From assembly GCA_024196135.1 (NCBI GenBank), contig JAMQCK010000039.1, positions 1-64,000 of the forward strand: DNA of 64,000 nt. Reading direction: 5' to 3'. This DNA comes from Pleurotus ostreatus/Saccharomyces cerevisiae fusant. Lineage: Eukaryota > Opisthokonta. The translations under genes and the position numbers were made by a program. The notes below the pieces were generated by a model. That model did no database searches. It worked only from the letters and a program-made list of their open reading frames with translations, and had not been told where the DNA came from. Shown here piece by piece: positions 22,215-33,812 of the stretch (position 1 is its first letter; the number at the start of each line of letters is the position of its first letter).

Positions 22215-25200
22215 TCAGCCCACAACCTTCACCACCACGGTGCCTCCCTCCTCTAGCACCTCATTTCCATCGACGAAAACGTCTGGCGCCCGCTCGAACG
22301 TCACCACTCGTGCTGCGCGTTCCCCTTCGTCGTTCCCCGCCACCCACGGCCGCACGCCCTCACGTACTGCTGCGGCCAGCGCACCCTCGATCGCATCTCC
22401 CACTCCTGCGCTCGCCCAGTCCACATCCGACACTGGGTCCACCCAAGCATAGCCGACACGCGCGCGATCGCCACTGTCGCCACTCTCCCGCCCACGCATA
22501 GCACGCATCCCCGCGCGATAGTGGTCGCCCGCAGTCGGCACTGGCTTCTCCGGCGTGTCGCCGACGAGCGTAGTGAACTGCGCAAAGCGGGGCGGGCCGC
22601 GGCGTTTGCGTACGCTGAGGCTGCGGCGGAGGGAGGAGGGCGTGGCGGGTGGGGATACGGGCGAGGATCCGCGCAGGAGCTTTTCGGACGCTTCCCAGAT
22701 GACGCGGCCGCCGATGGTGTCAAGGACGGCGTCGAAGGTGTCGCCGTCGTCGGTGAGGCGTTCGAGGACGCGGACGACGGCACCAGTCGCGCCGCCTTCG
22801 CCGCCCTCGCCCGCGTCATCGAAGACGACCTCCTCGGCGCCCCAGCGTTGGGCGCGCGCCTCGATAGCGGCCATGCTGCTCTCTTCGTCACGCCGTGGTC
22901 CAGGCGCATGCACACTTACCCTCCAACCTCGTCGGACAAGGAGCTGCGTCGCAAATGCGCCGACGCCGTCATGGCCCATTAACACCAATGCGCGCTTAGC
23001 GTCATTCGAGTTGCCCGATAACGCGGCCATGAAGGCCTTCAAATCTGCGGGATGTCGGTTGATGTCGTCCATACTGGCGCTGCGCTGATGAGGCTCGCGC
23101 TGCTTTGCCGGAGATCCCGCAAAGGCAAAGAGGAGCGTGCGCACTGCTCGGAAGGCGGGTACACCGACGAGAGGCAGGAGCGCTAGCTCTTCCAGGGTAA
23201 GAGCGGGTATTTGGGGCGGGATGTGCATAGGTCGACTGGATCTGCGGGAACCTGGTGTGGGGCGAATGGAGGGCATGGCGCCGGATAAACTAGGTGTGGA
23301 CGGTCTCGATGGAGGCGGCGTTGGATACGCCTGTTCAGCCATTTCCGGGGAATCATCGAGGCCGTGTTTCTGCATTCTGGGCTGAGGAGTACGGCGAACG
23401 CGATGCCTGTCGACGACAACGAATTCAGCGAGGGCGCCAGCCTGATCGAATATACGTCAGTGTCTGCTTTTAAACAAGGATGGAGCATGCATACCTTGCG
23501 AACGTCAAGGAGACCCACTACCCAGTCACCTCTCCTTGTCTGTTCGTCCCGCACCTCCCAGCCACATTGCAGTACGCGACCGACGAACGAGCGCCCTGGA
23601 ATGTAGCCAACGTCCGCTTGGCGATCTGTGCTCGCACGTTCCTTCCCAGTAGATTTCCTACACCTACTGTCCACGTCAATGCCGACAAGTCGACCATCCA
23701 ACGTGTCCACTCCTACCGCCCAAACCTGCACCAGAACACTATTTGGTGGCACATACGTTGGCGGCGGCCGGTGGCTCGTAAAACCCAGCGCCGTTTGACG
23801 TCCTTCTCGGGCTTCCCGACGTCGCGAGCTGAACATCCGTTTCAACGGATTCCGCGACGCCGCACCTCCTAACCCTCGCACGACCTCCGCGGTAGCCATC
23901 GTCGTCTGCGCGGTGCCGCTGCGTGTCAGGTCGACGTGCCCATCCGCGCCGGAAATGATATCGATGGCGCTAAAAACACTCAGCCGGTTCTTGCCCTTGG
24001 CGTGCGCGCTGCCCAACACCATGCCCGCCGACATTGGCGCGCGTGGCAGCGTAAGCGATGTGTATCCAGGGGTGCCGGAGGAGGGGAGCTGGGGCGCGTA
24101 CGGCTCAGCGTGTACGTCCACCGGCTCGTGCGTGGTGGTGACGGACTCCGAGGCTACGACGCGCGCCAACGGCGAACGCGAGTCGGAGTAGCCTAGTGAG
24201 CGTGATCGTCGTCGGCGCACGTTAGCGGAGCGGCTAGAGCCATTTGACGAGGACCCTGAGCGCGGCGCACTCGCCGTACGTGCGCGCGCCGCGGCGGCGG
24301 TCACCAGAACACGCGAAAGCGGTGGCGTCATGACCGCCTGTGTCTCCTCGTCCTCCTCCATCAGCACCGCCATGTTCATCATGAGACTGGGGTTCGCGCG
24401 GGTCATCGTCTTGGCGATCTGCCCAGGTTTTCTAGGCAGTGGGGCGGCGACGGCGGGGGGCGCTGGAGAACGACGCGCCTGGGCTTGTGCTTCCTGCTCC
24501 CAGTCCTCAGCGGTATACGATCCAGACTGGCGCCGCTTCGCAGGCCGTGGTTTCGCCGCTGCTGCCGCGGGCGCCGTATTGACGCGACTCCGCTTTGGCG
24601 GCGCGTCGGAGGACATTACCGACGTTGGCAAAGTGGACTCGGTGAGTGGTTCGGAGAAGAGCGAGTTGGCGTCGCCGCTCGCGGTCGTGGAAGAGAGGGA
24701 AGAAGTTGAGGATGAAGGGATCGAATGCGAATGATCGGGTTTGAGGCTGGCGTCAGACGGGATGCGTAGCGAATTCGGGCGCGAGATGGCGATAGTGCTG
24801 TTCGCAAGGGATACGCGAGGCGAAGCGTTGGGTGTGTAGAAGCAATCCTGGTCCGAATCCGAATCCTTGTCGCTGCTGTTGGCGCTGCTATTGCTGCTGC
24901 CGGTGCTGTTGTTGTCCTCTCTGCTGAGCTCTGTGTGCTGTATAGATATGGGCGTGGCGGCTAGTGTCGTAGTCTAGGACAAGAAGGCACCCGAGTTCGC
25001 TTAAGTACATCAGGAATAATAGCGGGCGTGACGTACGATGGGAATATCCGCGCGCGACGATATGGCGGCAGAAGATGTCTCTGCTGCTACTCCCTCCTTT
25101 TCCTGGGGTGTCGGTGACTTGGAGTCGATAGGACGAGTCCCGAGCTGCGAGCCGCTAGTTGGTGCTACGGTGCGGAGAATGTCCCGCTTGACGACGTGGT

Positions 25201-25276
25201 AGTCACGCTCTGGGGGGAAGGAATAGGACTGAGATGGTCGATTGAGTAGCGATTGTAAAAGGGTTGGCTTTGCCAT
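22215..25276 (-). CDS. MDR-type oxidoreductase-like protein with long disordered N-terminus, 981 aa
   Basis: There are three exons, 25276-25037, 24973-23495 and 23441-22215 (2946 nt). About the first 400 residues are Ser/Thr/Pro/Ala-rich and probably disordered, with basic patches such as PPKRSR and KPRPAKRR. After that come features of the GroES-like alcohol-dehydrogenase fold: VLVQVWAVGVDTLDGRLVGID, YIPGRSFVGRVLQCGWEVRD, GALAEFVVVDRHRV, then the Rossmann part with LVLMGHDGVGAFATQLLVRRGWRVSVHAPG and DTFDAVLDTIGGRVIW. I see no zinc ligands, so it resembles zinc-less quinone-reductase-like MDR proteins. A second low-complexity insertion interrupts the catalytic region. The nuclear-localisation-like basic patches raise the possibility of a regulatory rather than metabolic role. 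Function unknown. Confidence 0.82.
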
Positions 25277-26201
25277 CGCCGGCGACGGTCGTGGAAGTTC
25301 AGGTCAAGACGCGGACGACGGACACCGCCCGTCGACGTGCGTCATACCTCCAGTGAATTGATTCCCGAAAAGGCAATTTTGTGATGTCCGGACCAATCTT
25401 CGAAGTTTGAACCTTCGGCACGGGCACGAACACGGCCAAGTCGCAGGGGATCTACGACCGCTGCCTTGCATGCCTCCAACTTTTGTTCTGTACGAAATCA
25501 CGCACACTAACACTGCCGCGATATCCGGAGTCTGGGGCTTCCGCCACGCAACGTGGCTCCCCAGGAAGACGTAGCGCCCACCTTCTAGTCCGTCTATTCT
25601 CGTCCCATCGAACTAGACCTCGCTGTACCATGTAGTGTACTCTTAGCAGTCTCCAAGGTAGTCAACCGCAGCTCTTCGGATAAGACGATCGGATTCGAAT
25701 GATCCCCTGGTGTCGAAATCCGTCCTATCTACTTTACGACAGCCATACATTGATGCGACTTATCAGGCTGCCGACGAGCGAGTGACACAGTTCTGAACGT
25801 ATCCATCGAAGACACACTGGCGCTAGGGAGGTAAATGCCGGTTTCTTCTGGTGCCAGGTACGCACTTAGAGCGATGCGGGAATTGCCGAGCGCACTTGTA
25901 CTTGTCTCTTCACCTCGATTTGGAATGGGTCTACGAATTGTCTCATTACATTCCCTCCATTGCCCGCATCTTCTACGAGTATTCCTGCAACTTTCTGGCT
26001 CGTAAAACGATGTTATTCGTGACAATGTATTGGCCTTCAGGTATCACGCCCGCATCTCGTGCTGAAGCCTGGAACGACCATGAAAACTCGCAATTGCAGG
26101 CCTCATCGACATGCCCTAAGTTGATACCACGATGCCATCGCTTACAAAAAGGTAGGACACCGTGAAGCTATGGGTTATGGCAACACACTGTATATATTGC
26201 A
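25277..26201. other. intergenic upstream of the MDR-like gene
   Basis: No gene was recognised. A near match to the GAAGTTGAACTT family, CGAAGTTTGAACCTTCGG, sits at 25401-25418, about 125 bp upstream of the MDR-like start. Open frames up to about 100 codons show no domains. Confidence 0.55.
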
Positions 26202-26444
26202 TTCTGTAGCACCACGCTTTGGGTGAGTTCCCCTTGTCGCCTCTTGCATGCGGTGGCTTACGGACTTCCCCTTTCCATTGCCCCCCACTCACCTTGCCGC
26301 TCACAGATTATCGACCCGAAGAACGGTGTTTGCGGCTTCGCCTCGCCAGTGCTCCACACGCCGACCGATGTGGCACTGGCAGGCAGACTGAGAGCAGCAT
26401 TCCGGACCAATCTCGGACCTGTCCTCAAGGGGATGAGCCCTTAG
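26202..26444 (+). pseudogene. 3' relic of a beta-lactamase-like (LovD-type) paralogue
   Basis: Only the last part of a gene survives. The string ACCACGCTTTGG is followed by a GTGAGT donor (26223), an 84-nt intron ending in CTCACAG (26306), then 45 codons and a stop (26307-26444). The second exon begins IIDPKNGVCGFASP and ends LKGMSP. It matches the last exon of the gene at 12929-14194 at about 27 of 43 aligned residues by eye, and the intron falls at the same place, directly after a Trp codon. Upstream sequence has no SxxK motif or long frame. It is most simply a truncated, dead duplicate on the opposite strand. Confidence 0.82.
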
Positions 26445-26598
26445 TAAACGAGACGGAAAGGAAGCGATTGGACATGAGCTTGAAATGCTATACAATCTTG
26501 TTGCTCAGGTCAAAGATAGGAAGTAGATCATCAGGGTTACCCACGCGCCTGTAATCACTTAGTCGTGAGCGTCGATAGCTATACAAAATGCCCACCAT

Positions 26599-28422
26599 TC
26601 ACAAAATCACCCTCCACCCCGCATCCAAGACCTCCTTCAGCGTGAACGTCTCCTCTTCTTGCTCTTCCTCCTCCTCACCCTCCCCAGCCACGTTCAACAG
26701 CAACTCGTGGGCCTCGCCCTCCAGCGGCTTCGGTATGCGCTTCACTGTCACTGTTTGCTTGGCGCCGGCTGCAGTGTTCCGTCCATCAACCATAGCGTCC
26801 CCGCCCTCGCCCTTGCCGTCCACCGCCACCACCTTCGCTATCACCACCATCACCTCCGGCGTCATTGTCGCCGCGTTCAATTCCAGGCTCGTCCACCCAA
26901 CGTGCTTCCCGACCTCGAGCTGCGCAAGGGAGGCGAGAGGCTGCGACCCGGTGGCAGAGGCATAGGACTGAGCGAGGGCGGGGTAGGGCGAGGGTTGGGC
27001 GGAGGTGGACGTGTTTGTTGTGCCGCTGGCAGGATCGGCGTCATCGTCGTACGAGAGCTGGATATTCGCTCCTTCCTCGTCCGCCTCCTCGACGTAGCTT
27101 TGCTCGTACGCCGAAGTATCGTACGGATACCCCGATGTGTCCGCCTCCCACCCAGCCTCGACGTCCACGCTCGTCACGAAGACGTTCGGCGGCAGGTCTG
27201 TGCGCTCAGAGGGGGGGACGAGGCGAGGGAGACGCGCTTGGTGTCGGTTGGCTTGCGTCTTCGAGGACGCTGCGCCATCGTTCGAAGTCGCTGCGCCAGT
27301 CTTCGAGGCTGCCACCCCGCCAGTCTCCGAGGCTGCCACCCCACCATCCTTCGATGACCCAGCCTGCGCCTGCGAGGTCGCCCCCACCTCATCCGCGAAC
27401 ACAATCCTCTTCGGACCCGCGGGCACCTGCATCTTCAGATTCTTCCGGAAATTCTTGCTCTTGTTCTTATTCCGCAGCGAGAACATCGTAAGCTCGCTGT
27501 AGTCCGGAGCGCCTGCTAGCGGCGTGTTGAAGCCATTCAATGATCCACTGTGATCTTCCAAAAGCGCATCAAAGTCCATTTCCGACCACATGCTGCCTGC
27601 GAGTGCGTTCGTCACGTTCGCTGCTCCTCTCGATGTAGATGCGCCCAGAGGCGTGCCGTTCGTCAACGACATCGCTTTTGGGGGCGGCGCCATCTCCACA
27701 TCACCACCACCCTGTAGTTGCCGTAGCCTCTGAGCGCGACGTCGTCGATTTCGCTCGCGAGTGGTAGTTTTACCCTGACCTGGCGGGGTGACGGCGGGCG
27801 GTTTTGTGGCACTGTACGGAGCGTCAGTCTATACCACCATGTTGACAAACAGAAACTCACACAGCTGGCTTCTTCGCTGGTGGCTGCTTCAACGGTTTCT
27901 TGGAGCTCTGCGCGAGAGGCGGCTCGTCATCACTCGAGTCGCTGTCCGACGAGGAGTCGGACGAAGAAGTATCGTCGGAGTCCGAGTCGTCGTCGGAGTC
28001 CGAGGTGTCGTCCGAGCTATCAGACGAGTCGTCTGATGACTCTGAGCTGGACGAGCTGGTGGATGGTGAGCGTTTGCGCTTCTTTCCAGCGGCTAGTGAG
28101 GTTCAGTGAAAATCCCCGAAAGATGTGGACAAAGCTACTGACCCGGCTTCGGCATAGTCGCTGTCTGGGTCGTCATAGATGGTGTAACCTTTTCAGAGCG
28201 CTTCACAACAAGCAAGTCCCCGTCGCGCAACAGATCGCTTGTTGACTGCCAGTCGAGCAGCTCAAAGTCATCGAGAAGCACCTGCAAGCCAGTTCCTGCA
28301 GGTCCCAAGCCCGGTACATTTTTCGCCAGAGACTTTTTGAAGTCTTCAATCTTGTCCCCTTCCACGGCATACCAGAACTTGAGAGCCGGAAGCGGCGGCA
28401 GACATTGCAGCTTCACGCGCAT
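26599..28422 (-). CDS. coilin-like nuclear-body protein, 574 aa
   Basis: There are three exons, 28422-28143, 28092-27861 and 27811-26599 (1725 nt). The N-terminus reads MRVKLQCLPPLPALKFWYAV, then LQVLLDDFELLDWQSTSDLLR and DGDLLVVKR, which fits the ubiquitin-like coilin N-terminal self-association domain (DFELL...LRDGDLL is the family signature). A Ser/Asp-rich, highly acidic tract and an Arg-rich segment follow. The C-terminal about 110 residues (VGKHVGWTSLELNAATMTPE onward, ending LDAGWRVIL) have the layout of the coilin Tudor-like domain. Coilin organises Cajal bodies for snRNP/snoRNP maturation. Fungal coilin-like proteins are poorly described. An alternative start at 28446 would add eight residues. 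Confidence 0.75.
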
Positions 28423-28631
28423 GGCCGAGGTGAAGGTTTTGAACAAGCGCCGGTCACGCGTGACGTCGCCACGCGCCGAGTGTCACAAGTCGCGGACACG
28501 TCGACTCGCGCGGCGCCCGCTGATTTACACACAACTTCTCCTCCTCCCCCACCGACTCACGCTCTTTCCACGCCCGAGCGTGTCCCCTCCTTCAGCGCTC
28601 TGCAGCGGCGCGCACACGAAGTTCCGCCAAC
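28423..28631. promoter_or_regulatory. divergent promoter coilin-like / Sec63 with 12-bp palindrome
   Basis: The start codons are 209 bp apart. The region contains the perfect palindrome GTCACGCGTGAC at 28453-28464, immediately followed by a TGACGTCGCCACGCG string. The same 12-mer occurs in the Ncs6/Tad2 divergent promoter (37647-37658). Confidence 0.6.
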
Positions 28632-30985
28632 ATGGCGCAATACAGTTATGATGAGTCCGGGAACATGGCGGCGACGTTCGCCCTCAGTGTCCTCGTCCTG
28701 ATCCTCGTACCCTGGACAATCTCTGTCCTTTCACCGAAAAGTGAGTGTCGTACATCTCAAGCTAGGGGACTTGGACTGACAAGGGGACCGCAGGCAAGAA
28801 GCACGTAAACAGAAAGGAAGGATGCACCTGCGCGCCATGCCTCGAGAACCAAAAGCGGCTCAAATCGCAGATGCCCCGCGTTACTTTTCGCAAGAGGTGC
28901 GCCCCCCTCTTCTGGATGATACGCTGGATCTAAGAATGCTATAGCTACATCTTCCTTGCCCTCGGCTGGGCTGCTACGGCGGCACTTGTCTACAAAGTCA
29001 TCAACGCGACACCTGGAGAGAGCGTCCTTTACGACCCCTTTGAAATTCTTGGCATTGCAAGGGTGCGTGCGCCTCCTACTCTTGCTTATTCCCTGCTTAT
29101 ATCCCATGCAGGAAGCTACCGAGAAGGAGATCAAGTCGCACTACAAGAAGCTGTCCAAGATATAGTATGTGGCGAGCTATGTGGAAACGTACGCCAACTA
29201 ATCAATCTCGCAGTCACCCGGATAAGATCAAGGCAACTGCTGAGGAGACCCTTGAAATGATTCAGGACCGCTTCGTCAAGATCACCAAGGCGTACAAGGC
29301 GTGCGTGTAATCCTCGCTGTCTCCTCGGGCCCTTCACTCACGTTCACCTGCAGACTTACGGACGAGGTCACGCGAGAAAACTGGCAGAAGTACAATGATC
29401 CAGACGGACCGCAGCAGACCACTGTTGGCATTGCCATCCCCCAGTGGGTCATCGACGCTCAGAACAACATCTACGTCCTTGGTCTTTATGCCGTGGTCCT
29501 CCTCGTCGGCCTCCCCTACCTTGTCGTACGTTTCCTTCCTTCCTGCCTCCGTCGCAGATTTCCTCACCCACGCATAGTACAAATGGTCAACCGCGAACAG
29601 CAACAAGACGAAGGACGGCATCCACACCAAGAGCGCCGCCGCGTTCTTCAAGAGCCTCACCGAGACCACCTCCACCGAGCAGCAGATCCTCCAGATCCTC
29701 GTCAAGGCCTATCAGTTCGAGCGCACTCCGGTCAAGGGTGCTACCTCCAAGGCCGCCATCCTCAAGGACCTCGAGAAGCAGCTCGTTGAGAAGGTCGGCG
29801 GTGAGACCAAGTGGGCAAATTGGATTGGATCGGCCACCTCGGACGAGAACCAGAAGCGCGCAATCGTCTTGCTCTATAGCCACCTCGCACGCCTGGAGAT
29901 TCCCGACGCGGACTTGAAGAAGGAGCAGGAGCAACTCTTGCTCGCATCGCCCCTCTTGCTATCGGCCCTCCAAACGATCTCGATCACCCGCAGCTGGTAC
30001 CTCCCGACGGTAGCCATCGTCGGTCTCCAGGCATCCCTCGCGCAGGCTGTCCTTCCCTCGCCGCCACTGACGAGCGTGGAGCAGCACTTGCTGCAGTACC
30101 CCGGTATCTCGATCAACGACATCAGGAGCCTCTCCCCCGCCGAACAGTCCGCGCCCGGCCTCGTCAAGCACCTCGAAGCCGCCGGCGACGCCCGCGCCGC
30201 CGACGTCAAGAAGGCCGCGGAGAAGTGGGGCGCGGCCGAGATCGTCGACGCGCGCTTCAAGGTCCTCGGCGAGCGCATCGTCACGCCCTCCGCCATCGTC
30301 AACCTCGTCGTCAAGCTGCGTCTCCGGCCGCCCATCTCCGGCGCGCCCGTCCAGCCCGACACCTCGAAGGAGGCGCTCAAGAAGGCCGAGCAGCGCGAGG
30401 CGGACTTCCTCCTCGGCAAGTCTGACGCGGAGGACCTCGAGAAGGTCGGCGCGCCCGAGAGTGGGCTGGCGCACGCGCCGTTGTGGCCGCTCCCGCGCAA
30501 GCCGGCGTTCTACTTGATTCTCACGGAACCGAGGCAGTACAAGATGGTCGTGCCGCCACTGAAGGTGACGGACGTGCCGTACGCGAGCGATGCGGAGTAC
30601 CGGTCGTACAAGATCCAGTTCCAGGCGCCGCAGAATGTGGGCGAGTTCCACTGGTCGGTGCGGTTGGTGAGCGACACGTTCGTGGGGGAGTACGAGGAGC
30701 GGGATATTGTTGTATGTGTGCTCCTTCCCACACGCTCACATGGAAGCTCACTGTTACGCTTCACAGCTCAAAATCGACGACGTCAGCGCCCTCGACGCCG
30801 ACGAGCGCGGCGACGAGGAGGACGACATCTCGGACCCCGAGGAGGACTCGCTCGCGGGCCAGATGGCAGTCATGCGCGGCCACAAGGTCAAGCCGATCGC
30901 GGAGAGCGACGACGACGATGACAGCAGCACGGACGACGACAAGAGCGACGACAGCGACAGTGATAGCGACAGCGATAGTGATTGA
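28632..30985 (+). CDS. SEC63: ER translocon subunit Sec63 (J-domain), 664 aa
   Basis: There are eight exons: 28632-28740, 28794-28896, 28945-29062, 29112-29164, 29214-29300, 29354-29525, 29578-30711 and 30767-30985 (1995 nt). The N-terminal membrane segment is ATFALSVLVLILVPWTISVL. A cysteine-containing loop leads to a second segment (SYIFLALGWAATAALVYKV), then the lumenal J domain with the HPD motif at about residue 128 and a third segment (IYVLGLYAVVLLVGLPYLV). A large cytosolic Brl domain follows, and the C-terminus is extremely acidic (runs of Asp/Ser). Sec63 recruits BiP/Kar2 to the Sec61 channel for post-translational import. The length nearly equals yeast Sec63 (663 aa). An HPD codon is split by the fourth/fifth exon junction region. 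Confidence 0.96.
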
Positions 30986-31392
30986 GCTAGTGGGCCGTTG
31001 TTGTTGCTAGTGTAGTCGTTGGGCTTTTGGATTTAATTTATGATCCTGCTGGATCTTTTCACTGCAAGCTCTGCGTGTCGCATCATGTCTTTTTCACGCG
31101 TCGCGGAATGTGGTAGGTCTACTTCCCGGTTGCAAAAAAGGTGTGCTACTACGAGATCGGCTGAGACGGTCATTGCGGCACATAATTTGAATGAGATTTC
31201 CGGTTTTCTGACACGCGATGCGCTTTATCAAAGAGTGTTGTAGTGCTCAGTGAGTGCTTGCCGCATGGCTATCCAAGGGACAGCAGTTGAGAATGGTTTC
31301 TGCAAGGGAGCGTGGGAGTGACTCATCAAGGGCCCATCGCACCTTGCTCTCGGCCATCATCTCGCTTCCGACATCGCTTGTGGCTAGTCTTT
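30986..31392. other. intergenic: Sec63 3' flank and SET gene promoter
   Basis: This 407-bp stretch holds no recognised gene. It should contain the Sec63 polyadenylation signals and the promoter of the SET-domain gene. Confidence 0.6.
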
Positions 31393-32536
31393 ATGGCGCA
31401 AAAAAATTCAGTGCTGAAGATAATTAGACTCGAACTATCCCAGGGCTCTGGGACCGATGCGCCTGCATGTCCATCCACTGTGGCCTGCGCCCTCGACCAG
31501 CACACGCTCGATATATTGATCGCCATCCCCAGTTTCCCCGCGTACGAAGCGTCGAACCCGGACAACATACCATACTGCATCAGACGGTCCTCGGACCCTG
31601 CTGCAGGACTCGGCACGTTTGCGCAAAAGGATCTCGACATGGGCGATCTCATCCTCGCAGAGCGCCCTCTGGCCGTCATTCCCGCATTCGTTCTCGGAGG
31701 ATCCTCTAACTCAGGTCCAGAGGAGTTATTTGACCAGCTCACAGCGCTGATGGACCCACATGCCCGCTCTGCTTTCTTTGCTCTCGCTCATTGCCACCAA
31801 GGGCCTTGCCACGCCCTTGGCATCTTGAAGACGAACGGCATAGGTCTGGGCGACGATCTTGTATATCCTGATGACTCTTCCGACCCCACATACGTTGGTG
31901 TCTTCGACCACGCATCTCGCATCAATCACAGGTAGCGTTGTCTATCAGCTCAGAGATCATTGTATCGATCCATCCTCCCGCAGCTGCAGCCCGAACGCTG
32001 TGTACCACTTTGACCTTCAATCGTTCTTCTTGGAGGTTCGCGCCATCCGGCACATATCCAAAGGCGAAGAGATCTTCATCTCATATAGCGACTCTCTTCT
32101 GCGACCTGCTAAACGGCGTCAAAGATCGCTGCATAACTATAAATTTCGCTGCACCTGCTCCGCATGCGCGAACGCAGATATCTCCGACGAACGACGCGCA
32201 AGTATAAAGTCTGCGCCGTCCATAGATCTTCGCACGTCGCCTGAAGTCATCATTGCCATCAGCGGTGAGCAGGTAAGGCTGCTCGAACTGGAGGGCCTGC
32301 AGATGTTAGGCCAATACGTCGAACATGCCCTCTTCCTCGTCGTCGCCCACACTGCGCTCGAGGACTCAACAAACGCGGCAGTATACGAGGAAAAGGTTAG
32401 ACGGTGGGAGATCGCCATCCGCGGCAAGCACGCAAACTTCGACAACATCGAGCTAGCGAAGAAAGCGGGGCTTCGTATAGCAGCAGCGAGAAAGAACGAC
32501 GTTACATTATCGGAACGATCTACAGCACGGCCGTAA
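31393..32536 (+). CDS. SET-domain protein (putative lysine methyltransferase), 363 aa
   Basis: There are two exons, 31393-31931 and 31984-32536 (1092 nt). SET motifs are clear: AGLGTFAQKDLDMGDLILAE (SET-I entry), INHSCSPNAVYHFD (NHSCxPN cofactor motif, split by the intron inside Ser), GEEIFISYSD (ELxxDY-like) and RCTCSACA (CxCxxC post-SET zinc cluster). No MYND finger is visible. This corresponds to the small SET proteins expanded in agaricomycetes. The substrate is unknown. Its last 17 bp overlap the tail of the convergent NmrA-like gene. A start upstream at 31312 is open, but ATG 31393 begins the more conserved part. Confidence 0.85.
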
Positions 32537-33812
32537 CGGCTGGGCTGGGAATCAGCCTCGCCTTCCCATCCTCCGCATTCTTCAGCGCCGTCGAACCGAT
32601 CTGGCCCGTATACCCCGTCTCCCGCATCCACGTCTCCAAGTTCCTTGTCCCCGGATGCACGCTTCGGACCCACTCCATGTCCCGCTTTACCAGCCCATCG
32701 CGCCAGAGGCACCAAAACCCCGAGAAGCTCTCCGCAATCGTTGTCGTGCTGCCTTCCTTCCCTTCTGGCCGCTCCTCGTTCGCTATCGGCCTCTTCTGGC
32801 CCTCGAAGCACGCCAGCCACTCCTCCACGCTCAGACGGACGCGCACAGCAGGCTGCCTCGTCACACGCTGGAACGTCGAGACGAGATCGTCCCAGCCGAC
32901 CATCGCGCTCGCGATACGTAACTCAGCGCCCGAGGTCGTGACGCGGTTGTCGAGGATGTACCGCGCCCACCAGCCCAGGTCGTCGAGCGCGATCATGGGC
33001 ATACGACCGTCGCCGATGGGCGAGGCGAAGACGAACGTCCCGTCGGCGCGACGGGAGAGGGGACCGCAAAGGGGCTGGCAATGGATGTCAGGATGAGTGG
33101 ACGATAAACGGACAAAGGAAGCTCACGTAGTTCAGCATCTCCATGTACACACCGGACGATATGGCTGTCCAGGTCATGCAGTTGCCATCCGCGCTGGAGG
33201 GCTGAGCGCGCAAAAATTCGTAGAAGGCGCCCTTCGCATCGTGGTGCTCCGTCTTGTACTTGGTCGCGTAATTACCGAGCTAACGGACGTGTCAACCTCC
33301 GTGATTTATGACAGTGCCTACCCAGCTCACCTTCGACCCATAATCTAGTCCACTCCATATAAAATGTCGCATCGTCGACGTCCGTTTGGCGGCCTCGTAT
33401 ATCTTGATAGCAGAGAAAAGTTCCCTGCGCGCCCCAACCGTGTACGTGTCCGTATTCACGAAGACAGCATAGCATCCTTCCATAGCGACTGCGACATCGC
33501 GCGGGTTGTCGAAGCGTCCTGCAAGGCGGTGAGCGTCTATTGGCATCATGATATTCTCAGCGTTAAACGCACCTTGCACGCACTCGACCCCCACCCTGAT
33601 CAGCTCTTGCGCTCGTCGACTCGTCGGATCGCGCGTGAGGACGCGCACGGAGTACGGCGAAGGCAATCCATCGTCTCCCACCTGGAGAATTGCAGGCACG
33701 ACGTGCATTCCCCTGCGTATTTAATCAGCTCAAGCAAGCGCCTTGGGCGGATATTTACCCACTGTGCACCCGTCCCTCCAATAGCCAGAACGCGCTTGGG
33801 AGTGGCGGCCAT
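32520..33812 (-). CDS. NmrA-like NAD(P)-binding protein, 379 aa
   Basis: There are four exons, 33812-33763, 33712-33331, 33279-33127 and 33074-32520 (1140 nt). The Rossmann signature is GGTGAQG, split by the first intron. Family text follows: GCYAVFVNTDTYTVGARREL, FIWSGLDYGSKLGNY, KYKTEHHDAKGAFYEFL and ISSGVYMEMLNY. NmrA-like proteins are atypical SDRs that bind NAD(P) without full catalytic residues and often act as redox sensors or regulators. The gene at 38951 has the same exon layout and is a paralogue. A TATAAAGG box on the minus strand at 33849-33856 is close to the start codon. The stop codon lies inside the SET gene. Confidence 0.88.
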
